From positions 1-64,000 of the forward strand of contig JALEUV010000066.1 of NCBI GenBank assembly GCA_022780515.1: 64,000 bases of DNA, read 5' to 3'. Numbering within the stretch: the first letter of the stretch is position 1; the number at the start of each line of letters is the position of its first letter. The position numbers were made by a program, and so were the translations under genes. The notes below the pieces were generated by a model. It worked only from the letters and a program-made list of their open reading frames with translations. It made no database searches and was not told the DNA's origin. Shown piece after piece: positions 39,468-52,214 of the stretch. This DNA comes from Anaerococcus sp. (GTDB taxonomy: Bacteria; Bacillota; Clostridia; Tissierellales; Peptoniphilaceae).

Positions 39468-40748
39468 ATGGCAAATAAAGATATATTAGTAATTAATTCA
39501 AATGGTCCTTTGAGAGGCGAAGTTAAGATAGACGGAGCCAAAAACTCTGCCCTACCAATTCTTGCTGCCTGTGTACTCGGTACAGAGGAGATTATCCTAG
39601 ATGGAGTACCTGAGCTTAAAGACGTTGAGATAATGATAGAGGTCTTGAAGCACTTGGGATCTAAGGTTGAATATATTGACGAAAATTCCCTAAGGATAGA
39701 TTCAAGTAATATTAACACATGTGAGACTCCCTATGAACTAATGGATAAGATGAGAGCATCATTTGTAGTAATGGGTCCGCTCCTTGCTAGATTTTCTAAG
39801 GCCTATACCAAGGCACCTGGTGGCTGCAATATAGGAGCAAGACCAATAGACTTACACTTAAAGGGTTTTAATGCCCTAGGAGCAACTAGCATAGTTGACT
39901 ATGATCAAATCTCTATTGAAGCCAAGGATGGACTAAAGGGTAATGAAATCTACCTCGATTTCCCATCAGTTGGAGCAACTCAAAACATAATTATGGCTGC
40001 AACCCTTGCTGATGGAGAGACAGTTATAGAAAATGCTGCCAAAGAACCAGAAATAGTAGATCTCGTATCTTTCCTATCTAAGATGGGAGCTAAGATTAAG
40101 GGAGCAGGTACTTCTACTATAACCATAGAGGGAGTAGAGAAGCTAACAGGTACTAGACACACCATAATTCCTGATAGGATAGAAGCTGCAACCTATATGC
40201 TTGCTGCAGCTATGACAGGTGGTGAGGTAAAAATAGTTAACGCTATAGGTTCTCATATAAGGCCAGTTATAGCAAAACTTATAGAAATCGGAGCTGAAGT
40301 TGAGGAAGTAGAAGAAGACGATGTGATTTATGTAAAGGCAGATCACAGACTCAAGTCAACCAACATCCAAACCCTACCTTACCCTGGTTTCCCAACAGAT
40401 GTCCAAGCCCAATTTATGGCTCTCCTTACAGTAAGTGAGGGAGAAAGTAGGATCCAAGAAACAGTTTTCGAAAATAGGTTTATGCACGTTGAAGAACTAT
40501 CAAAAATGGGAGCAGTTATAGCAACCTCTGGCAACAGGGCGACTATAGCAGGAGTAGAGAGCCTCCATGGGGCAGACGTAAGGGCTACTGACCTAAGGGC
40601 AGGAGCAGCCCTAGTTATGGCTGGACTTGTAGCCAAGGGAGAAACAAGAGTTTCAGATATCTACCACATAGATAGGGGCTATAGTCACCTAGTAGAAAAA
40701 CTCACTGAATTAGGAGCTGATATCAAGAGAGTTACTATAGAAGCTTAG
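39468..40748 (+). CDS. murA: UDP-N-acetylglucosamine 1-carboxyvinyltransferase
   Basis: LRGEVKIDGAKNSALPILAA; PGGCNIGARPIDLHLKG. Confidence 0.97.
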   Translation: MANKDILVINSNGPLRGEVKIDGAKNSALPILAACVLGTEEIILDGVPELKDVEIMIEVLKHLGSKVEYIDENSLRIDSSNINTCETPYELMDKMRASFVVMGPLLARFSKAYTKAPGGCNIGARPIDLHLKGFNALGATSIVDYDQISIEAKDGLKGNEIYLDFPSVGATQNIIMAATLADGETVIENAAKEPEIVDLVSFLSKMGAKIKGAGTSTITIEGVEKLTGTRHTIIPDRIEAATYMLAAAMTGGEVKIVNAIGSHIRPVIAKLIEIGAEVEEVEEDDVIYVKADHRLKSTNIQTLPYPGFPTDVQAQFMALLTVSEGESRIQETVFENRFMHVEELSKMGAVIATSGNRATIAGVESLHGADVRATDLRAGAALVMAGLVAKGETRVSDIYHIDRGYSHLVEKLTELGADIKRVTIEA

Positions 40749-40757
40749 GAATTAAAT

Positions 40758-42917
40758 ATGAAGATAGAAGGCACAGTTACAAAGATAATATATAGAAACG
40801 ACGAAAATGGCTACACTGTTTTTGCCCTAGATACGATTGATTCTGATATTGTCTGCGTTGGAACTGTGCCTTTTTTGAACGAAGGAGATAGGTTAGATTT
40901 AACAGGAGAGCTGACCTATCACGATAAGTATGGAGAGCAATTTAATATAGAGTCTATGAGCCTATCAAAGCCCAAAAATAGGGAAGCAGTCATAGGCTAC
41001 CTATCTTCATCAGACATAAAGGGCATAGGTAAAAAGACAGCTGAGAGGATTTATGATTTATTCGGTGATAAGGCTCTAGATATAATCTATGATGAGCCGG
41101 ATAAGCTATTAGAAGTCGAGGGGATAGGAAAGAGAAAACTAGAAGATATAAAGTTATCCATCGAAGAAACTAGGGATAGTAGGAAGTCCCTAGAATTCTT
41201 GCAGGGACTTGGCCTATCCTACAAGCTATCCATGAAGATCTTTAATAAGTATGGCCAGTCAACCGTAGACGTCATAAAGAATAACCCCTACAGCCTGGTA
41301 GAAGATATAAGAGGAATAGGCTTTACTATGGCCGATACCATAGCCTACAAGATGCAAATGGACCTAAATTCAGATTTTAGAATAAGTGCAGGTATAGACT
41401 ATATCATAAACAAGGAAAGTGATAGTAATGGCCATACATCATTAAGATACGAAGACCTCCTTACAAAATCAGCTGCCCTCCTAAAAGTCGATAGGCAAAA
41501 GGTCGAAGAAGTCATCCAAAATGACTTAATAAGGGGCAAGCTAGTATCTGTAAATATTGATGACACTACTAATATTTACACATCAGGTCTTTATAAGGCA
41601 GAAAAATCTTCTGCAATGGTTATCGCTAACAAGATTAAATCAAAGTATATATTTGACATAGATTTTGACTACGACCTCTCTATCTTTTCTGATGAGCAGA
41701 AAGAAGCCATAGAAAGCGCCTTTAAGTCAATGCTCCTTGTTATAACTGGTGGGCCTGGTACAGGAAAGACAACCGTAATCAACGCAATCTGTAAAATCCT
41801 AGAAGATAATGACCTATCTTATTACCTAGCCGCCCCTACGGGTAGGGCTGCCAAGAGGATGAAAGAATCAACTGGCAAGAGCTCCTACACCATCCATAGG
41901 CTCCTAGGTATTAAGCCAAATGAAAATATAAGCGAATATAACGAAGAAAACCCCCTAGACAGGGACTACCTTATAGTAGATGAGGTCTCCATGGTAGATA
42001 TCTTCCTTATGAAAAACTTACTAAGTGCCGTAGGTGAAAAAACTGCCCTCATCTTAGTAGGAGATAGCGATCAACTACCTTCAGTTGGACCAGGAAATGT
42101 TCTTAAGGATATCTTAGAAACAGACGTAGAGAAAGTAAGACTTAAGAAAATTTTTAGGCAGGCTGGCAAGTCAAATATCATAGTTAATGCCCATAGGATT
42201 AATGGTGGGGCCTATCCCATCCTAAACCAGGCAGGTAAGGATTTTTTCTTTATAGAAGCGAGCCAGGATAATTTTGTAGATAAGTTGGTAGACCTAGTAA
42301 AAAATAGATTACCGAAATTTTATAAGCTTGATCCCATAAAAGACATCCAGGTCCTAACACCAAGCAAGAAAACTGATTGGGGGTCTAGCCATATAAATGA
42401 AAAATTACAAGAGGCCCTAAACCCTAGGAAGGACCTTATAAAAATTAATGGCAAGATTTTTAAGAAAAATGATAGGGTAATGCAAATAAGAAATAATTAT
42501 GACCTAAAGCCCCAGGGAGTCCTGGATAATGAAGAAGAAGGGGCCTTCAATGGAGATATGGGGATAATTGAGAGTATTGATAGTGGCAGAGAAGAAATAG
42601 GGGTTAGGTTTGAAGATGGAAGGCTTATTAATTACAAGAAAGAAGACATTAAGGACCTAGATCTTTCCTATGCCATAACCATCCACAAGTCCCAGGGCTC
42701 AGAATTTCCTGCTGTAATAATACCAATGATGCAGGTAGCTCCCATGCTTATGACCCGTAACTTGCTCTATACTGGAGTTACTAGGGCCAAGAAAATCGTG
42801 ATTTTACTAGGTTCCAAGGCCATTATCAAAAAAATGGTAGACAACAACTTTTCTAATACAAGATATACCAACCTAGCCTATTGGATAGGAGAAATGGAGA
42901 CTATCATAGATGATTGA
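40758..42917 (+). CDS. recD2: RecD2-like ATP-dependent DNA helicase
   Basis: N-terminal VTKIIYRNDENGYTVFAL; GGPGTGKTTVINAI; VDEVSMVD; AITIHKSQGSEFPAVIIP. Confidence 0.95.
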   Translation: MKIEGTVTKIIYRNDENGYTVFALDTIDSDIVCVGTVPFLNEGDRLDLTGELTYHDKYGEQFNIESMSLSKPKNREAVIGYLSSSDIKGIGKKTAERIYDLFGDKALDIIYDEPDKLLEVEGIGKRKLEDIKLSIEETRDSRKSLEFLQGLGLSYKLSMKIFNKYGQSTVDVIKNNPYSLVEDIRGIGFTMADTIAYKMQMDLNSDFRISAGIDYIINKESDSNGHTSLRYEDLLTKSAALLKVDRQKVEEVIQNDLIRGKLVSVNIDDTTNIYTSGLYKAEKSSAMVIANKIKSKYIFDIDFDYDLSIFSDEQKEAIESAFKSMLLVITGGPGTGKTTVINAICKILEDNDLSYYLAAPTGRAAKRMKESTGKSSYTIHRLLGIKPNENISEYNEENPLDRDYLIVDEVSMVDIFLMKNLLSAVGEKTALILVGDSDQLPSVGPGNVLKDILETDVEKVRLKKIFRQAGKSNIIVNAHRINGGAYPILNQAGKDFFFIEASQDNFVDKLVDLVKNRLPKFYKLDPIKDIQVLTPSKKTDWGSSHINEKLQEALNPRKDLIKINGKIFKKNDRVMQIRNNYDLKPQGVLDNEEEGAFNGDMGIIESIDSGREEIGVRFEDGRLINYKKEDIKDLDLSYAITIHKSQGSEFPAVIIPMMQVAPMLMTRNLLYTGVTRAKKIVILLGSKAIIKKMVDNNFSNTRYTNLAYWIGEMETIIDD

Positions 42918-43536
42918 TTTTTTATTCATGGATGAAGACCTCTGCTATTCATGTAAGAAAAATAAGGATATTAAATATAAGCTGTGTGATGATTGCTTAA
43001 AGAAACTAGATTATGTAGCCAATGAATTTAAGGTAGGTGAAACTACCTGCTACTCTATATATTTTTATAATGACTTTATGAAAAAATTAATAGGATCTTA
43101 TAAGTTTTCGAGAAATACTTCGCTATGCAAGGTCTTTGCACCGATGTATGAAGACTTTATAATTAAAAATAACCTCTTAGACTTTGACTATATCCTACCA
43201 TCACCTTCATCAAAGAAAACTCTGAGGGCTAGGGGTTTTGACCATATAGGATCTATAGTCGATATAATTAGCAAAGATCTAGGAATAAGTGTCTTAAAAT
43301 CTTTTAAAAAGGTTAAGAATACCAAGACCCAGCATAGCTTGGATAGGTTCAAGAGGTCAGAAAACTTAAAGGATGCCTTTAGCCTCTACGAGATCTTAGA
43401 AGGTAAAAAAATCCTCTTAATTGACGATATAATTACAACGGGAAACACGGTAGCAGAAATTGTAAAAACACTCAAGGATGGAGGATCAAGTGAGGTAGTG
43501 GGTCTTTGCCTTGCAAGTGAAAAATCTATAATTTGA
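42910..43536 (+). CDS. comF: ComF family phosphoribosyltransferase-like protein
   Basis: N-terminal zinc-type CYSCKKN...CDDCLKKL; ILLIDDIITTGNTVAE. Confidence 0.9.
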   Translation: MIDFLFMDEDLCYSCKKNKDIKYKLCDDCLKKLDYVANEFKVGETTCYSIYFYNDFMKKLIGSYKFSRNTSLCKVFAPMYEDFIIKNNLLDFDYILPSPSSKKTLRARGFDHIGSIVDIISKDLGISVLKSFKKVKNTKTQHSLDRFKRSENLKDAFSLYEILEGKKILLIDDIITTGNTVAEIVKTLKDGGSSEVVGLCLASEKSII

Positions 43537-43543
43537 TAAAAAT

Positions 43544-43596
43544 AAAGCTGATCCCCAAAAGTTTGTCTAAAGAACTTAAGGAATCAGCTTTTTTGA
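43544..43596. terminator. bidirectional terminator between convergent comF and rodA
   Basis: aagctgat ... atcagctt outer stem plus inner aagtt...aactt stem, T-runs on both strands. Confidence 0.75.
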
Positions 43597-43599
43597 TAA

Positions 43600-44772
43600 T
43601 TAATTTAATTTTCTTTTTGAAATTCTAACCTTGCTAGAATCAATGGTTTTAATTGACTCGTCTTCTAGGATTCCATCATCGTATTGGCGTTTTTGCATGG
43701 AGCCTGACAGGGCGAGGCCAATATTTATTAGGGTTATTAGCTGGAAGGTTCCTCCGTAGGAGAAGAAGGGTAGGGGAATACCCGTAACTGGCATAATTCC
43801 TATGGTCATAGCTATATTTTCAAAGATATGGATGAACAATAGGGCTGCCAATCCAGTAACTATAAAAGTTATAAAGGAGTTCTTTGATTTTTTGGCTATA
43901 TTTACAAGTCTTAGTATCATTATTGCAAATAGAATAATAACTGCAATAGATCCTATAAAACCTAATTCTTCTGCGAGGACTGGGAAGATAAAGTCGGTTT
44001 CTTTTTCTGGAATATAGCCGTATTGACTTTGGCTTCCATTTAGGTAACCTCTACCAGTTAGCATTCCTGAGCCTATGGCTATAAGACCTTGTTGTTGTTG
44101 CCAGTTGGAACCTGATGTATCTCTAGATGGGTCTAAGAAGTTTTGGATCCTATCTAGCCTATAACCAGAAAGGTTATTGATTGCTACAAAGGCAAGTATA
44201 AGGGCAAGTCCCCCAAAAATTGCTATCCACTTCCAAGAAATTCCACTTACAAAGATCATAGCAGCAATAAAAAATACATAAACCATTGATGTACCAAAGT
44301 CAGGTTGTAACAAGATGAGTGCTACAGGAAGTCCTGCCATAATAACAACCTTGAGGACTGTAAACTTATCATTGATATCAAACTTATGCTTATCTAAGAA
44401 TGCTGCCAAGGCAAAGATCATACCCACCTTTGCAACTTCTGATGGCTGGAAGGAAATAGGTCCTATATAAAGCCAAGAGCTAGCTCCCCACTCATCTAGT
44501 CCCCTACCAAGAAATATGGTAAGGACCAAGAGGACATTAATTACCAGATAGACTATAAGATATGATCTTTTGATAAAATCAAGGTCTATGGTACAAAGGA
44601 TTAGGATAAGGCCAAATCCTAAGAGGGTCGCTATTATTTGAGAAGTTATGGGTCTAATGTTACCTCCATGGGCTGAGTACAATACTATTAGACCAAATAT
44701 ACTTAATATTATCGTTACAAATAATAGAATAAAGTCAAATTCCTTTAAATCTTTTTTCTTTAAATTAAACAT
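43600..44772 (-). CDS. rodA: FtsW/RodA/SpoVE-family cell-cycle/shape protein (SEDS glycosyltransferase)
   Basis: Multi-TM; PISFQPSEVAKVGMIF; GLIAIGSGMLTGRGYLNGSQSQYGYIPEKETDFIFPVLAEELGFIG; GIPLPFFSYGGT. Confidence 0.93.
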   Translation of the reverse strand: MFNLKKKDLKEFDFILLFVTIILSIFGLIVLYSAHGGNIRPITSQIIATLLGFGLILILCTIDLDFIKRSYLIVYLVINVLLVLTIFLGRGLDEWGASSWLYIGPISFQPSEVAKVGMIFALAAFLDKHKFDINDKFTVLKVVIMAGLPVALILLQPDFGTSMVYVFFIAAMIFVSGISWKWIAIFGGLALILAFVAINNLSGYRLDRIQNFLDPSRDTSGSNWQQQQGLIAIGSGMLTGRGYLNGSQSQYGYIPEKETDFIFPVLAEELGFIGSIAVIILFAIMILRLVNIAKKSKNSFITFIVTGLAALLFIHIFENIAMTIGIMPVTGIPLPFFSYGGTFQLITLINIGLALSGSMQKRQYDDGILEDESIKTIDSSKVRISKRKLN

Positions 44773-44795
44773 GTTATCACTCCAATTCTTTTCTT

Positions 44796-44824
44796 ATTAT
44801 ATAACAGAGTCAATACTTAATCAA
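44796..44824 (-). promoter_or_regulatory. sigma-A promoter for rodA
   Basis: Minus strand TTGATT - 17 nt - TATAAT. Confidence 0.6.
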
Positions 44825-44871
44825 TCAAAATTGCAAAAACTTAAGGGTATAATCAAATTAGAGGTGATATT

Positions 44872-45513
44872 ATACTTAAGCAAAAAGAAATAAGAGAAGT
44901 ATTAGAAATATTAGACAAAACTTATCCAGATGACGATCGCTCTATGCTAAACTTTACTAGTCCCTTTGAGCTTTTAGTTGCAACCATGCTATCAGCCCAA
45001 TCAACCGATCTCAGAGTTAACAAGGTTACTGAAGTCATGTTTAAGGACCTTAATACTCCGGAGGACTTTGCCAAGGCTGATCTAGAGACAATTATTTCCT
45101 ATATAAAAACCGTAGGAATCTATAAGAATAAGGCAAAAAATATAAAGGCAACTAGTGAAATCCTAGTTAGGGACTACAATAGCCAAGTTCCTAGGGATAG
45201 GGATGAGCTTGTTAAGCTCCCAGGGGTTGGTAGAAAAACTGCCAATGTAGTGCTGTCCAATGCCTACGGGATTCCTGCCATAGCAGTAGATACCCATGTC
45301 TTTAGGGTGGCTAATAGGATAGGACTTGCAGAGAGTAATAATGTTTTGGCTACAGAAAGAGATTTAGAGAAAAATATTGATAGAGAACTTTGGTCAAAGA
45401 CCCACCACCAACTTATAAGGCACGGTAGGGCAATATGTAAGGCGAGAAAGCCAGAGTGTAAGACTTGTCCCTTAAATAAAGTTTGTGAATTTGTAGGTAA
45501 AAATCATGATTAA
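44872..45513 (+). CDS. nth: endonuclease III; apparent ATA (44872) or ATT (44869) start, ORF-track start 44944 is truncated
   Basis: Frame open from 44845; encodes (I)LKQKEIREVLEILDKTYPDDDRSMLNFTSPFELLVATMLSAQSTD before and through the ATG at 44944; SD GAGGTGAT at 44861; HhH LPGVGRKTANVVL; Fe-S CKARKPECKTCPLNKVC. Confidence 0.9.
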   Translation: MLKQKEIREVLEILDKTYPDDDRSMLNFTSPFELLVATMLSAQSTDLRVNKVTEVMFKDLNTPEDFAKADLETIISYIKTVGIYKNKAKNIKATSEILVRDYNSQVPRDRDELVKLPGVGRKTANVVLSNAYGIPAIAVDTHVFRVANRIGLAESNNVLATERDLEKNIDRELWSKTHHQLIRHGRAICKARKPECKTCPLNKVCEFVGKNHD

Positions 45514-46351
45514 GTTATTTGCAATAGATTTAGATGGAACACTCTTAGATAGTAATTCCAAGATGAGCGAAGAAAATATCAAGGCCCTAAAAGATCTTGA
45601 AGCTAGTGGGGTTAGAGTGGTGATTTCTTCAGGAAGAGTCCTATCTTCAACCCTCTACCAGGCAAAGAAGATTTCAAACAATCCAGTAGTCATTGCCAAC
45701 AATGGCGCCTTGGCAGGCTCTTCTTATGATAATCTCTTTGTCAATAAAAAATTAGACATAGAAATCCTAAAAAGGCTCTATGAAATATGCCTAGATAACA
45801 AATTAAGCTTTCACTTTTACAGTAAGGATACCTACTATTCAAATACACTGGATGTAAAAACCATAGACCACCTGGGACTTGAAGTGGATTATGGCCTAAA
45901 TTACCAGGTCAAAATTCATATATCTGATGACCCCGTAGGAGAAATGATTAGGTATAAGGATGATCCCTACAAGCTTTTGATAAATGGGCTTGGAGAAAGT
46001 TCTATTGGGGAAGTTGGGCTAAGAAATTTATTAGAAAAAGTCTTTGCTGACGAGGTCTATATAACATCATCCTACAAGGGAGCTTTAGAAATTACTAGCA
46101 AAAATACAAGCAAAGTTTCAGCAATTTATGCCTTATGTGAAAAAATGGGTATAAATATAGAAAGCTTCTCAGCTATTGGTGATTCGACTAATGATAAGGA
46201 AATGATAAAAAAAAGTTCCCTATCCTTTGCCATGGGAAATGCAAGCGATGAATTAAAAAATATAGCCACCTATGTAGTTAGTTCAAACGATGAGAATGGA
46301 ATAGTTGATGCAGTGAAGCTTATAAAGGAATGTAACCAATGTTTAATATAG
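45506..46351 (+). CDS. Cof-type HAD-IIB family hydrolase
   Basis: LFAIDLDGTLLDS; VVISSGR; GDSTNDKEMI. Confidence 0.93.
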   Translation: MIKLFAIDLDGTLLDSNSKMSEENIKALKDLEASGVRVVISSGRVLSSTLYQAKKISNNPVVIANNGALAGSSYDNLFVNKKLDIEILKRLYEICLDNKLSFHFYSKDTYYSNTLDVKTIDHLGLEVDYGLNYQVKIHISDDPVGEMIRYKDDPYKLLINGLGESSIGEVGLRNLLEKVFADEVYITSSYKGALEITSKNTSKVSAIYALCEKMGINIESFSAIGDSTNDKEMIKKSSLSFAMGNASDELKNIATYVVSSNDENGIVDAVKLIKECNQCLI

Positions 46352-46797
46352 TATTGATAGAGCCTGAACACCCTGGTAATGTTGGAAATATAGGAAGAAC
46401 AGCAGTTTTGACTGAGTCAAGACTCCACCTAGTGAGGCCCTTCAAATTTGACTTTTCAGATAGATTTTTAAAAAGAGCGGGTATAGACTATTGGGACAAG
46501 GTCGATCTAGTAATCCATGATAGCCTAGAGGAGTTTATGGACTATGTAAGGGATAAAAGATTTTACCTAATAGAAACAGGATCTGATAAAAGATATACTG
46601 ATGTCGAATTTGAGGATGGTGACTACCTAATATTTGGTAGGGAAAAAGAAGGAATAGATAAAAAACTCTTAGATGAAAATAATGATAAGGTTTTGACAAT
46701 TCCTATGACAAAAAAGATGGATAGGTCATTAAATCTCGCTAATTCAGTTTCTATTGTAGTATATGAGGCACTAAGACAAAGCGATTTTAAATTTTAA
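46339..46797 (+). CDS. trmL: tRNA (cytidine(34)-2'-O)-methyltransferase
   Basis: IVLIEPEHPGNVGNIGRTAV; FGREKEGI; RSLNLANSVSIVVYEALRQ. Confidence 0.93.
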   Translation: MFNIVLIEPEHPGNVGNIGRTAVLTESRLHLVRPFKFDFSDRFLKRAGIDYWDKVDLVIHDSLEEFMDYVRDKRFYLIETGSDKRYTDVEFEDGDYLIFGREKEGIDKKLLDENNDKVLTIPMTKKMDRSLNLANSVSIVVYEALRQSDFKF

Positions 46798-46806
46798 AGG
46801 AGAATT

Positions 46807-47733
46807 ATGTACGATATTATAATCATAGGAGGAGGTCCTGCAGGACTAACAGCAGGACTATATGCCGGTAGAAGTAACTTGAAGACATTGATAATTGAAA
46901 AGGATGTAGCAGGTGGACAAATTTCTTCAACTTCCTTTGTAGAAAACTATCCAGGTTCTATAGAAGAGGCTACTGGAATGGGATTATCTGAAAGAATGCT
47001 TGAGCAAACCTCACAATTTGCAGAAGTTAAGTATGAAAATGTAAAGGAAGTTGACCTAGAAGGAAAAACTAAGAAGGTAACAACCAATAAGGGCGAATAT
47101 GAGTCCAAGCTAGTAATAATTTCTACAGGAGCAGGCCACAGGAAGCTTGGTGTAAGTGGTGAAGAAGAATTTGCCAATAAGGGAATATCCTACTGTGCAA
47201 CCTGTGATGGTCCATTTTTTACAGGACTTGATATCTTCGTAGTTGGTGGAGGAGATAGTGCCCTAGAAGAAGCAATCTACCTTACAAAATTTGCTAAGAG
47301 TGTAACCATCATCCATAGGAGAGATGAGTTTAGGGCTAGTGGATATGTAGTAGATAGAGTTAAGGAAAATCCTAAAATAAAATTTGAACTAGACTCTGTT
47401 GTAAAAGAAATTAAGGGTGATAAGGAAGCTAAATCCATAGTCCTAGAAAATACTAAGACAGGAGAAATTAAGGAAGTTAAGGCTGAAGATGATGGCCCAA
47501 TAGGTGTATTTATCTTTGTAGGCTACCTACCTCAAACAGAACTATTTGAAAATGTTCTTGAAATAAAAGATGGATATATTGATACAGATGAAGATATGAA
47601 AACAAATATCGAGGGAGTCTTTGCTGTTGGTGATGTTCGCAGGAAGAAAGTTCGCCAAATGGTAACAGCAGCAGCTGATGGATGTATAGCAGCAATTTCA
47701 GCTAATAGATATTTAGAAAATAACCAATGGTAA
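46807..47733 (+). CDS. trxB: thioredoxin-disulfide reductase
   Basis: [61 protein letters not shown]. Confidence 0.96.
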   Translation: MYDIIIIGGGPAGLTAGLYAGRSNLKTLIIEKDVAGGQISSTSFVENYPGSIEEATGMGLSERMLEQTSQFAEVKYENVKEVDLEGKTKKVTTNKGEYESKLVIISTGAGHRKLGVSGEEEFANKGISYCATCDGPFFTGLDIFVVGGGDSALEEAIYLTKFAKSVTIIHRRDEFRASGYVVDRVKENPKIKFELDSVVKEIKGDKEAKSIVLENTKTGEIKEVKAEDDGPIGVFIFVGYLPQTELFENVLEIKDGYIDTDEDMKTNIEGVFAVGDVRRKKVRQMVTAAADGCIAAISANRYLENNQW

Positions 47734-47807
47734 AATATTAAAAGGGGAAAATTACCTGAGGATTTGTTTGAAAAATGGGTATTTATATAAAGTAAAGAAA
47801 TAGGTAG

Positions 47808-47836
47808 TTGACAATATTATAACAATTAAGTAAAGT
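47808..47836 (+). promoter_or_regulatory. promoter of the glycolytic operon (gap)
   Basis: TTGACA - 17 nt - TAAAGT. Confidence 0.5.
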
Positions 47837-47871
47837 ACTAAATGTAGTAAGAATTAATTTAGGAGGAAATA

Positions 47872-48879
47872 ATGGCAACAAAAGTAGCAATTAACGGATT
47901 TGGTAGAATTGGACGTCTTACACTAAGAAGAATCGCTGAAGTTACAGATGATATCGAGGTAGTAGCAATCAATGACCTTATTGACAAAAAAGGTCTTCTA
48001 TATGCTTTCAAATACGATACAGCACAAGGTAGATTCAATGGTGAAGCTGAACTAACAGAAGATGGATTCAAAATCAATGGTAAAGACATAAAAATTTTTG
48101 CTGAAAGAAATCCAGAAGATCTTCCATGGGGAGAACTTGATGTAGATGTTGTACTTGAATGTACAGGACTTTTCACACAAAAAGAAAAGGCAGAAGCTCA
48201 CATCAAAGCAGGAGCTAAAAAAGTTCTAATCAGTGCACCTGGTAAAGGTGAAATGAAGACAATAGTTTATGGTGTAAATCATGAAACACTAGACGGATCA
48301 GAAACAGTAGTTTCAGCTGCAAGCTGTACAACAAACTGCCTAGCACCAATGGTTAACGTACTAATTAATGAATTTGGTTTTGTTTCAGGTCAAATGTCTA
48401 CAATCCACGCATACACAGCTACACAAGCTATTCAAGATACCCCAGCTTCTAAAAAGGATCTTAGAGGTGGACGTGCAGCAGCTCAAAATACAATTCCTGC
48501 ATCAACAGGAGCTGCAAAGGCAGTAGGTCTAGTACTTCCAGAAGTTAATGGTAAGCTTGATGGTTCTGCACTAAGAGTACCTTTAATTACAGGATCTATC
48601 ACAGAACTTTACTCAGTTCTTGAAAAGAAAGTTACTGTAGAAGAAGTAAATGCAGCAATGAAAAAATATGAATCAGATGCATTTGCTTATACTGAAGATG
48701 ATCTAGTATCAAGTGATATTATTGGATATCCAGCTGGATCAGTGTTCGATTCACAACTAACAAAGGTTGTTGAAGGAGAAGACGGAACACAAGTTGTTAA
48801 GACAGTTGCTTGGTATGATAACGAAATGGGATACGTATCTAACTTAGTTAGAACACTTGATTATCTAGCAAATCTTTAA
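47872..48879 (+). CDS. gap: glyceraldehyde-3-phosphate dehydrogenase
   Basis: [38 protein letters not shown]. Confidence 0.98.
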   Translation: MATKVAINGFGRIGRLTLRRIAEVTDDIEVVAINDLIDKKGLLYAFKYDTAQGRFNGEAELTEDGFKINGKDIKIFAERNPEDLPWGELDVDVVLECTGLFTQKEKAEAHIKAGAKKVLISAPGKGEMKTIVYGVNHETLDGSETVVSAASCTTNCLAPMVNVLINEFGFVSGQMSTIHAYTATQAIQDTPASKKDLRGGRAAAQNTIPASTGAAKAVGLVLPEVNGKLDGSALRVPLITGSITELYSVLEKKVTVEEVNAAMKKYESDAFAYTEDDLVSSDIIGYPAGSVFDSQLTKVVEGEDGTQVVKTVAWYDNEMGYVSNLVRTLDYLANL

Positions 48880-48887
48880 GAATGAAT

Positions 48888-48916
48888 AAGGCGAGCTAAG
48901 ACTCGCCTTTTTTTTA
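48888..48916 (+). terminator. terminator/attenuator between gap and pgk
   Basis: aaggcgag-ctaaga-ctcgcctt followed by T-run. Confidence 0.85.
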
Positions 48917-48937
48917 ACTGAAATATTGAGGTGTAAT

Positions 48938-50134
48938 ATGAATAAAAAAACTGTAAAAGACTTAGACGTTAAGGGCAAAAAAGTCCTAGTAAGAGTTGAT
49001 TTTAATATACCTTTATCAAAAGAAAATAAAGGTGAAATAGCAGATGACTCAAGAATTAAAGCAGCTCTACCAACAATCGACTACCTATTAGATCAAGGCA
49101 GCAAGGTTATACTTATGAGCCACTTGGGAAGACCTAAGGGAGAAGCTAATCCAGAATTTTCTCTAAAACCAGTAGCTGAATACCTAGCAAATATCTATGC
49201 TGACAAATTCCACTTCCTACCATCAGATACAGTTGTAGATGAAGAAGTAAAAGCAGGCGTAGAAAAACTAGAAGATGGCGAGCTAGCCCTATTAGAAAAC
49301 ACAAGATACGTTGCTGGTGAAACTAAAAATGACCCAGAATTTGCAAAAGAACTTGCATCCCTTGCAGACCTTTATGTAAATGATGCCTTTGGAACAAGCC
49401 ACAGGGCTCACGCATCAAACGTCGGCGTAGCAAGCATCTTACCATCTGCAGTAGGATTTTTAATAGAAAAAGAAATCTCTGTTATGGGCAAGGCATTGGA
49501 AGATCCTGATCATCCATTCGTATCAATCCTAGGTGGAGCTAAGGTATCTGATAAGATTGGCGTAATTGAAAACCTAATTACTAAAGTTGATACCATCCTA
49601 ATCGGTGGTGGAATGGCTTATACCTTCCTTAAAGCCCAAGGCAAGGAAATAGGAAAATCTCTCCTAGAAGAAGATAAGATGGACCTATCACTATCACTAA
49701 TCGAAAAGGCTAAAGAAAACGGAGTAGAAATCCTCCTACCTGTTGATGTAGTTGTAGCTGATGAGATAAAAGATGGTGCAGAAACAGAAATCGTAGACAT
49801 CGATTCTATCCCAGCTGACAAGGAAGCTCTTGATATAGGAGAAAAAACTGCTGAACTATTTGCATCAAAAATCAAAGAAGCTAAGACAGTTGTATGGAAT
49901 GGACCAATGGGAGTATTTGAAATAAAAGAATTCGCAAATGGTACCAACCACGTAGCTGAAGCTCTTGCTCAAAGTGATGCTGTAACTATCGTAGGTGGTG
50001 GAGATAGTGCCCTAGCAATAGAAAATGCAGGACTAAAAGATAAGATTACCCACGTATCTACTGGTGGTGGAGCAAGTCTAGAATTCCTTGAAGGAAAAGA
50101 CCTACCAGGTATAGCTGCAATCGAAGATAAGTAA
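48938..50134 (+). CDS. pgk: phosphoglycerate kinase (start refined from 48926)
   Basis: [40 protein letters not shown] upstream of ATG 48938. Confidence 0.98.
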   Translation: MNKKTVKDLDVKGKKVLVRVDFNIPLSKENKGEIADDSRIKAALPTIDYLLDQGSKVILMSHLGRPKGEANPEFSLKPVAEYLANIYADKFHFLPSDTVVDEEVKAGVEKLEDGELALLENTRYVAGETKNDPEFAKELASLADLYVNDAFGTSHRAHASNVGVASILPSAVGFLIEKEISVMGKALEDPDHPFVSILGGAKVSDKIGVIENLITKVDTILIGGGMAYTFLKAQGKEIGKSLLEEDKMDLSLSLIEKAKENGVEILLPVDVVVADEIKDGAETEIVDIDSIPADKEALDIGEKTAELFASKIKEAKTVVWNGPMGVFEIKEFANGTNHVAEALAQSDAVTIVGGGDSALAIENAGLKDKITHVSTGGGASLEFLEGKDLPGIAAIEDK

Positions 50135-50146
50135 GAAGGAGAAATA

Positions 50147-52202
<2,056 letters not shown>

Positions 52203-52214
52203 TGAATGATTATT

